Shown here piece after piece: positions 27,051 to 33,692 of a stretch of DNA of 33,692 bases. The stretch comes from an uncultured Aquincola sp. Its GTDB lineage: Bacteria > Pseudomonadota > Gammaproteobacteria > Burkholderiales > Burkholderiaceae. A program made the translations under genes and the position numbers. Positions within the stretch are counted from its first letter, which is position 1, and every line of letters starts with the position of its first letter. The stretch covers positions 1 to 33,692 of the forward strand of contig CAKZXL010000025.1 in NCBI GenBank assembly GCA_937883885.1, written 5' to 3'. The notes under the pieces are model-generated. The model was given only the letters and a program-made list of their open reading frames with translations, was not told the origin of the DNA and did no database searches.

Positions 27051-27078
27051 GTTCAAAACCTGCAGAGACAAATGAAAA

Positions 27079-27113
27079 CCGCCGCCGGGGTCGTGGTGAC
27101 GACCCGGCGGCGG
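27079..27113 (-). terminator. Hairpin with T-rich tail between carB and greA
   Basis: 27079-27094 pairs with 27099-27113, a 15-bp stem with one bulged base and a GGTG/CACC loop. On the minus strand it is followed by TTTTCATTTG. It looks like a partial terminator that limits read-through from carB into greA. Confidence 0.7.
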
Positions 27114-27131
27114 GCGCGAGGTGGCGTCAGT

Positions 27132-30398
<3,267 letters not shown>

Positions 30399-30419
30399 GG
30401 CGGTTTGCGCTCTTGAAAC

Positions 30420-31061
30420 TTAGAGAGTGGCCGTGGCCAGCTTGGCCCCGAATCCAATGAATAGTGCGCCGACGCCGGCATTCGCGGTGCTGGCCAGCTT
30501 GCGCCGCGCGCGGAAGGCAGCGGCCAGGCGGACACCAGCGAAGATGAGCGTCGAGAGGTAGAGGAAGCTGAGCAGCTGCACGATGGCGCCCAGGATCAGG
30601 AAGGTCAGCGCCGGATGCGGATAGGCCGGATCGACGAACTGGATGAAAAAGCTCAGCAGGAAGGCGATGGCCTTGGGGTTGAGCAGGCTCACCACCAGCG
30701 CCTTGCGGAAGGGCTGGCGAGCGTCCACCTGACGGGGCGCTTCATCGGCGGGCGCAAAGCCGCGCCAGGCGCGCACGGCGCCGCGCAGCAGCTGCAGGCC
30801 CATCCAGCCGAGGTAGACCGCACCGGCCATCTTCACCGCGAAGAACACCTGCGGGCTGGCCATCAGCAGCGAAGCACCACCGGCCGCGGCGGCGGTCATC
30901 AGCAGCGTGTCGCCCACGAACACGCCGCAGGCCGCCGTGTAGCCGACCCGCACGCCGCGCTGGGCCGAGACCGACAGGACGTACAGCGAGTTGGGCCCGG
31001 GCAGCAGGATGATGAACACCGCGGCAGCCAGGAAGGTGCCGAGGTCGGTGATGCCGAACAT
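30420..31061 (-). CDS. leuE: LysE/RhtB family leucine exporter
   Basis: A 213-residue inner-membrane exporter (E. coli LeuE 212) with about six transmembrane helices. LLPGPNSLYVL, AACGVFVGDTLLM, SLLNPKAIAFLLSFFIQFVD and FIGFGAKLATATL align well with LeuE. It lies between carA (10 nt) and carB (21 nt) with a GGAG ribosome site, so it is co-transcribed with them. Why an amino-acid exporter splits the two synthase subunits is not obvious. Confidence 0.88.
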   Translation of the reverse strand: MFGITDLGTFLAAAVFIILLPGPNSLYVLSVSAQRGVRVGYTAACGVFVGDTLLMTAAAAGGASLLMASPQVFFAVKMAGAVYLGWMGLQLLRGAVRAWRGFAPADEAPRQVDARQPFRKALVVSLLNPKAIAFLLSFFIQFVDPAYPHPALTFLILGAIVQLLSFLYLSTLIFAGVRLAAAFRARRKLASTANAGVGALFIGFGAKLATATL

Positions 31062-31071
31062 GAGGCTCTCC

Positions 31072-32223
31072 TCAGGCCTTGCTCATCAAGGCGGTGAAGC
31101 GGTCGAACAGGTAGCCGATGTCGTGCGGGCCGGGCGAGGCTTCCGGGTGACCCTGGAAGCAGAAGGCCGGCTTGTCGGTGCGCGCCAGGCCCTGCAGCGT
31201 GTTGTCGAACAGGCTGACGTGCGTGGGGCGCAGGTTGGCCGGCAGCGTCTTTTCGTCCACCGCGAAGCCGTGGTTCTGGCTGGTGATGCTCACGCGGCCG
31301 CTGTCCAGGTCCTTGACCGGATGGTTCGCGCCGTGGTGGCCGAACTTCATCTTGTAGGTCTTGGCGCCCGAGGCCAGCGCCATGATCTGGTGGCCCAGGC
31401 AGATGCCGAAGGTGGGCACGCCGGCTTCGATCACCTCGCGCGCGGCGTCTATGGCGTAGTCGCAAGGCTCCGGATCGCCCGGGCCGTTGGCCAGGAACAC
31501 GCCATCGGGCTTGAGCTTCATCAGCTCGGCGGCAGGCGTTTGCGCCGGCATCACCGTGATGCGGCAGCCACGGCTGGCCAGCATGCGCAGGATGTTGCGC
31601 TTGACGCCGAAGTCCAGCGCCACCACATGGAAGCGGGGATCGGCCTGCCGGCCGTAGCCGCTGCCCAGCGCCCATTCGGTCTCGGTCCACTCATAGGGCT
31701 GGGTGGCCGACACCACCTTGGCCAGGTCCAGGCCCGCCATGCTTGGCGCCGCCTGGGCCTTGGCCACCGCGTCGTCGATGTGCTGCTGAGTGAGCACGGT
31801 GCCGGGCTCGAAGGTGGCGATGCAGCCGTTCTGAGCGCCGGTGCTGCGCAGCACCCGCGTCAGGCGGCGGGTGTCGATGTTGGCGATGCCGACCGTGTTT
31901 TCACGGTGCAGGTACTCCGACAGCGTGGCCGTCTGGCGGAAGTTGGAGACACGCAGCGGCGGGTCCTTGATCACCAGGCCGGCGGCATGCACCTTGGACG
32001 CCTCGACGTCCTCCTCGTTGACGCCATAGCTGCCGATGTGCGGATACGTCAGGGTGACGATCTGGCGGCAGTAGCTGGGGTCGGTGAGGATTTCCTGGTA
32101 GCCGGTGAGCGCGGTGTTGAACACCACCTCGCCGACCGTGTGACCGGCAGCGCCGATGGACGCGCCAGAAAAGACCGTGCCGTCTGCGAGAGCGAGCAGT
32201 GCGGGAGGCAGGACGGGTAGCAA
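31072..32223 (-). CDS. carA: Carbamoyl-phosphate synthase small (glutaminase) subunit
   Basis: A 383-residue class I glutamine amidotransferase that supplies ammonia to CarB. The glutaminase nucleophile is Cys275 in [12 protein letters not shown], with His359 and Glu361 in [11 protein letters not shown]. The N-terminal domain ([34 protein letters not shown]) is typical. The start is TTG at 32223, with GGAG 8 nt upstream; no ATG lies close by in frame. The -10 box and an inverted repeat lie about 140 nt upstream. Confidence 0.97.
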   Translation of the reverse strand: MLPVLPPALLALADGTVFSGASIGAAGHTVGEVVFNTALTGYQEILTDPSYCRQIVTLTYPHIGSYGVNEEDVEASKVHAAGLVIKDPPLRVSNFRQTATLSEYLHRENTVGIANIDTRRLTRVLRSTGAQNGCIATFEPGTVLTQQHIDDAVAKAQAAPSMAGLDLAKVVSATQPYEWTETEWALGSGYGRQADPRFHVVALDFGVKRNILRMLASRGCRITVMPAQTPAAELMKLKPDGVFLANGPGDPEPCDYAIDAAREVIEAGVPTFGICLGHQIMALASGAKTYKMKFGHHGANHPVKDLDSGRVSITSQNHGFAVDEKTLPANLRPTHVSLFDNTLQGLARTDKPAFCFQGHPEASPGPHDIGYLFDRFTALMSKA

Positions 32224-32336
32224 AGGGAAGGCTCCGTAGCGGTGCGCCCCCCTGGTCCTGTTGCGCGAATCCGCACGCGGGCAGGCCAGCGTGCGGCGGC
32301 TCGACTCCGGTGCGAAAAACGTCAGTGGTTTCTCGG

Positions 32337-32391
32337 GGGCAGCGTGAGAGGGTAAACCTGCTGAGTATAGCCGGGGCCGGCCACGCTGCCC
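32337..32391 (-). promoter_or_regulatory. carA promoter -10 flanked by a perfect 10-bp inverted repeat
   Basis: TATACT on the minus strand (32369-32364) is a plausible -10. It is bracketed by GGGCAGCGTG (32337-32346) and its exact reverse complement CACGCTGCCC (32382-32391), 35 nt apart. The -35 region coincides with the upstream arm. This layout suits an operator pair or a looped repressor. The rest of the 184-nt gap shows nothing else clear. Confidence 0.45.
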
Positions 32392-32407
32392 TAGGTGCTG
32401 CTGCCGG

Positions 32408-32812
32408 TCAGCCCAGCGCGGCGATGCCGGCGCGGGCGATCTGCGCGTCTTCGTTCGACTTCACGCCGCTCACGCCCACGGCACCCACCACATGGCCTTG
32501 CACCACGATGGGCACGCCGCCTTCGAGCATGCCCTGCAGGGCCGGCGCGCTCAGGAAAGAGACGCGGCCCTGGTTGATCATGTCCTCGTAGCCCTTGCTC
32601 TCACGGCGGCCGACGGCGGCCGTGTGGGCCTTGGCCGGGGCGATCTGCGACGAGATGGGCGCTGCGCCGTCCAGGCGCTGGAACCACAGCAGGTGGCCGC
32701 CGTCGTCGACGATGGCGATGGACACCGCCCACTGGTGGGCCTGCGCCTCGGCCTCGGCGGCGGCGGCGATTTTCTTGACGTCTTCGATCGACAGGTAGGG
32801 CTTGGAATTCAT
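32408..32812 (-). CDS. GlcG/HbpS family heme-binding-like protein
   Basis: A 134-residue protein. The start [20 protein letters not shown] at 32812 is preferred; the frame opens 14 codons earlier without support. Family motifs are [30 protein letters not shown] and [20 protein letters not shown]. HbpS members bind haem; GlcG lies in the glycolate operon. No signal peptide is evident, and no related genes adjoin it. Function is unknown here. Confidence 0.85.
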   Translation of the reverse strand: MNSKPYLSIEDVKKIAAAAEAEAQAHQWAVSIAIVDDGGHLLWFQRLDGAAPISSQIAPAKAHTAAVGRRESKGYEDMINQGRVSFLSAPALQGMLEGGVPIVVQGHVVGAVGVSGVKSNEDAQIARAGIAALG

Positions 32813-32836
32813 CGTGAATGCTTTCGGGCGCTGTGG

Positions 32837-32859
32837 CCGGTTTTCAGGGAACAAACCGG
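32837..32859. promoter_or_regulatory. Inverted repeat upstream of the GlcG-family gene
   Basis: CCGGTTT (32837-32843) and AAACCGG (32853-32859) are exact reverse complements 9 nt apart, ending 25 nt before the ATG. This is a candidate operator or leader hairpin. Confidence 0.35.
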
Positions 32860-32905
32860 ACTTTACCGGGCCTAAGCAGAGCGGTTCGGTTCCATGATGC
32901 GGAAC

Positions 32906-32911
32906 TAGAAT
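32906..32911 (+). promoter_or_regulatory. Candidate -10 box of the Bax-inhibitor-1 family gene
   Basis: TAGAAT 46 nt before the ATG; the -35 is weak. Confidence 0.4.
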
Positions 32912-32957
32912 CGCGCCGCTCGATCACAGCACTGTCTTATCCCTGGAGGCTCTCGCA

Positions 32958-33656
32958 ATGAACGAATCCCTGCAAACCTCGTACCCCGGCTTCGCCGGCG
33001 GTGCGGCGCTTGCCGAGCAACGCAACCGCGTGCTGCGCAACACCTATTGGCTGCTGGCCCTGTCGCTGGTGCCAACGGTGCTGGGCGCGTGGATCGGCGT
33101 CAGCACGGGCATCGTCGCCGCCATGGGCGTCGGGATGAGCACCATCGTGTTTTTGGTGGGCGCATTCGGCTTCATGTTCGCCATCGAGAAGTTCAAGAAC
33201 TCGTCGGCAGGTGTCGGCCTGCTGCTGGGCTTTACCTTCTTCATGGGCCTGATGCTGTCACGCATGCTGGCGGCGGTGCTGGGCTTCAGCAACGGCGCCA
33301 CGCTGATCATGTACGCCTTCGGCGGCACCGCCCTCGCCTTCTTCGCGATGGCCACGCTGTCGACGATGATCAAGCGCGACCTGTCCGGCATGGGCAAGTT
33401 CCTGTTCATCGGCGCGATCATGCTGCTGGTGGCAGGCATCGCGAACATCTTCCTGCAGTCGAGCGCCATGATGCTCACGCTGTCGGTGATCGCGGTGGGC
33501 CTGTTCTCGGCCTTCCTGCTGTACGACATGAAGCGCATCATCGACGGCGGCGAAACCAACTACGTCACCGCCACGCTGGCCATCTACCTGGACCTGTACA
33601 ACATCTTCCAGAGCCTGCTGGCCATCCTCGGCATCGCCGGTGGCGACCGCGACTGA
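32958..33656 (+). CDS. Bax inhibitor-1 (YccA/YbhL) family membrane protein
   Basis: A 232-residue inner-membrane protein with seven hydrophobic segments. A family-typical acidic/aromatic C-terminal part is present (LLYDMKRIIDGGETNYVTA, LDLYNIFQSLLAILG). TMBIM members are pH-sensitive calcium-leak channels, and E. coli YccA inhibits FtsH. FtsH is encoded in this same window, but about 8 kb away. A strong GGAGG ribosome site precedes the ATG. It is probably followed by a terminator cut by the window edge. Confidence 0.92.
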   Translation: MNESLQTSYPGFAGGAALAEQRNRVLRNTYWLLALSLVPTVLGAWIGVSTGIVAAMGVGMSTIVFLVGAFGFMFAIEKFKNSSAGVGLLLGFTFFMGLMLSRMLAAVLGFSNGATLIMYAFGGTALAFFAMATLSTMIKRDLSGMGKFLFIGAIMLLVAGIANIFLQSSAMMLTLSVIAVGLFSAFLLYDMKRIIDGGETNYVTATLAIYLDLYNIFQSLLAILGIAGGDRD

Positions 33657-33675
33657 TCGCGCAGTGCGCGCAAGC

Positions 33676-33692
33676 AAAAGGGGCCCTCAGGC
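33676..33692 (+). terminator. Left arm of a probable terminator, cut by the window edge
   Basis: AAAAGGGGCC-CTCA-GGC runs into the edge; it looks like the first half of a GC-rich hairpin 20 nt after the stop codon. The second arm and T-run cannot be seen. Confidence 0.4.

Overview
This is a GC-rich window of a betaproteobacterial chromosome, most likely order Burkholderiales and plausibly the Leptothrix/Rubrivivax/Comamonadaceae side of it. The evidence is the gene order: dnaX-ybaB-recR next to the SRP RNA gene; trxA-rho-rpmE2; rlmE-ftsH-folP-glmM running into pstSCAB-phoU-phoB-phoR; and carA-leuE-carB-greA. The protein sequences fit, for example a zinc-free type B L31 and a C-terminally extended YhbY. 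The species assignment is inference. I see no mobile elements, tRNA or rRNA genes, CRISPR arrays or prophage. This is core chromosome, densely packed, with no gene-free stretch over 300 bases.

Layout. Positions 1-848 hold a SAM-methyltransferase gene (minus strand, cut by the left edge), divergent from gloB-mltD (932-3411). mltD converges with the replication/repair operon dnaX-ybaB-recR (6560-3413, minus). Divergent from dnaX is a PurM-like gene (6629-7768), followed by the 4.5S SRP RNA gene (about 7823-7924). A pseudokinase-HDOD fusion gene (9792-7936, minus) ends against the SRP RNA. Next come trxA (9989), rho (10558, behind a 242-nt gap that holds a promoter and a strong hairpin) and rpmE2 (11923, with a good intrinsic terminator). 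A polytopic GT-C-like membrane protein (12257-13915) then converges on phoR.

Positions 13931-20568 (minus) form one phosphate regulon, pstS-pstC-pstA-pstB-phoU-phoB-phoR. It starts from a recognisable PhoB box upstream of pstS and has a 13-bp stem-loop between pstS and pstC. Directly upstream on the same strand are glmM, folP, ftsH and rlmE (20660-25668). A terminator separates ftsH from folP, and a possible sigma-32-type promoter precedes ftsH. yhbY (25689) is divergent from rlmE. The minus-strand run carA-leuE-carB-greA-DUF4149 (32223-26140) makes carbamoyl phosphate, exports leucine and rescues stalled RNA polymerase. The right end has a GlcG/HbpS-family gene and a Bax-inhibitor-1 family membrane protein.

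I found no obviously new multi-gene system. The items most worth a second look are the PurM-like protein with an altered active-site motif; the degenerate kinase fused to HDOD; the perfect 10-bp inverted repeat flanking the carA -10 box; a long dyad between the HDOD gene and trxA; the rho leader hairpin; the double PhoB-type site; the pstS-pstC stem-loop; and the repeated placement of a -10 hexamer 6-8 nt before a start codon, which suggests leaderless mRNAs.
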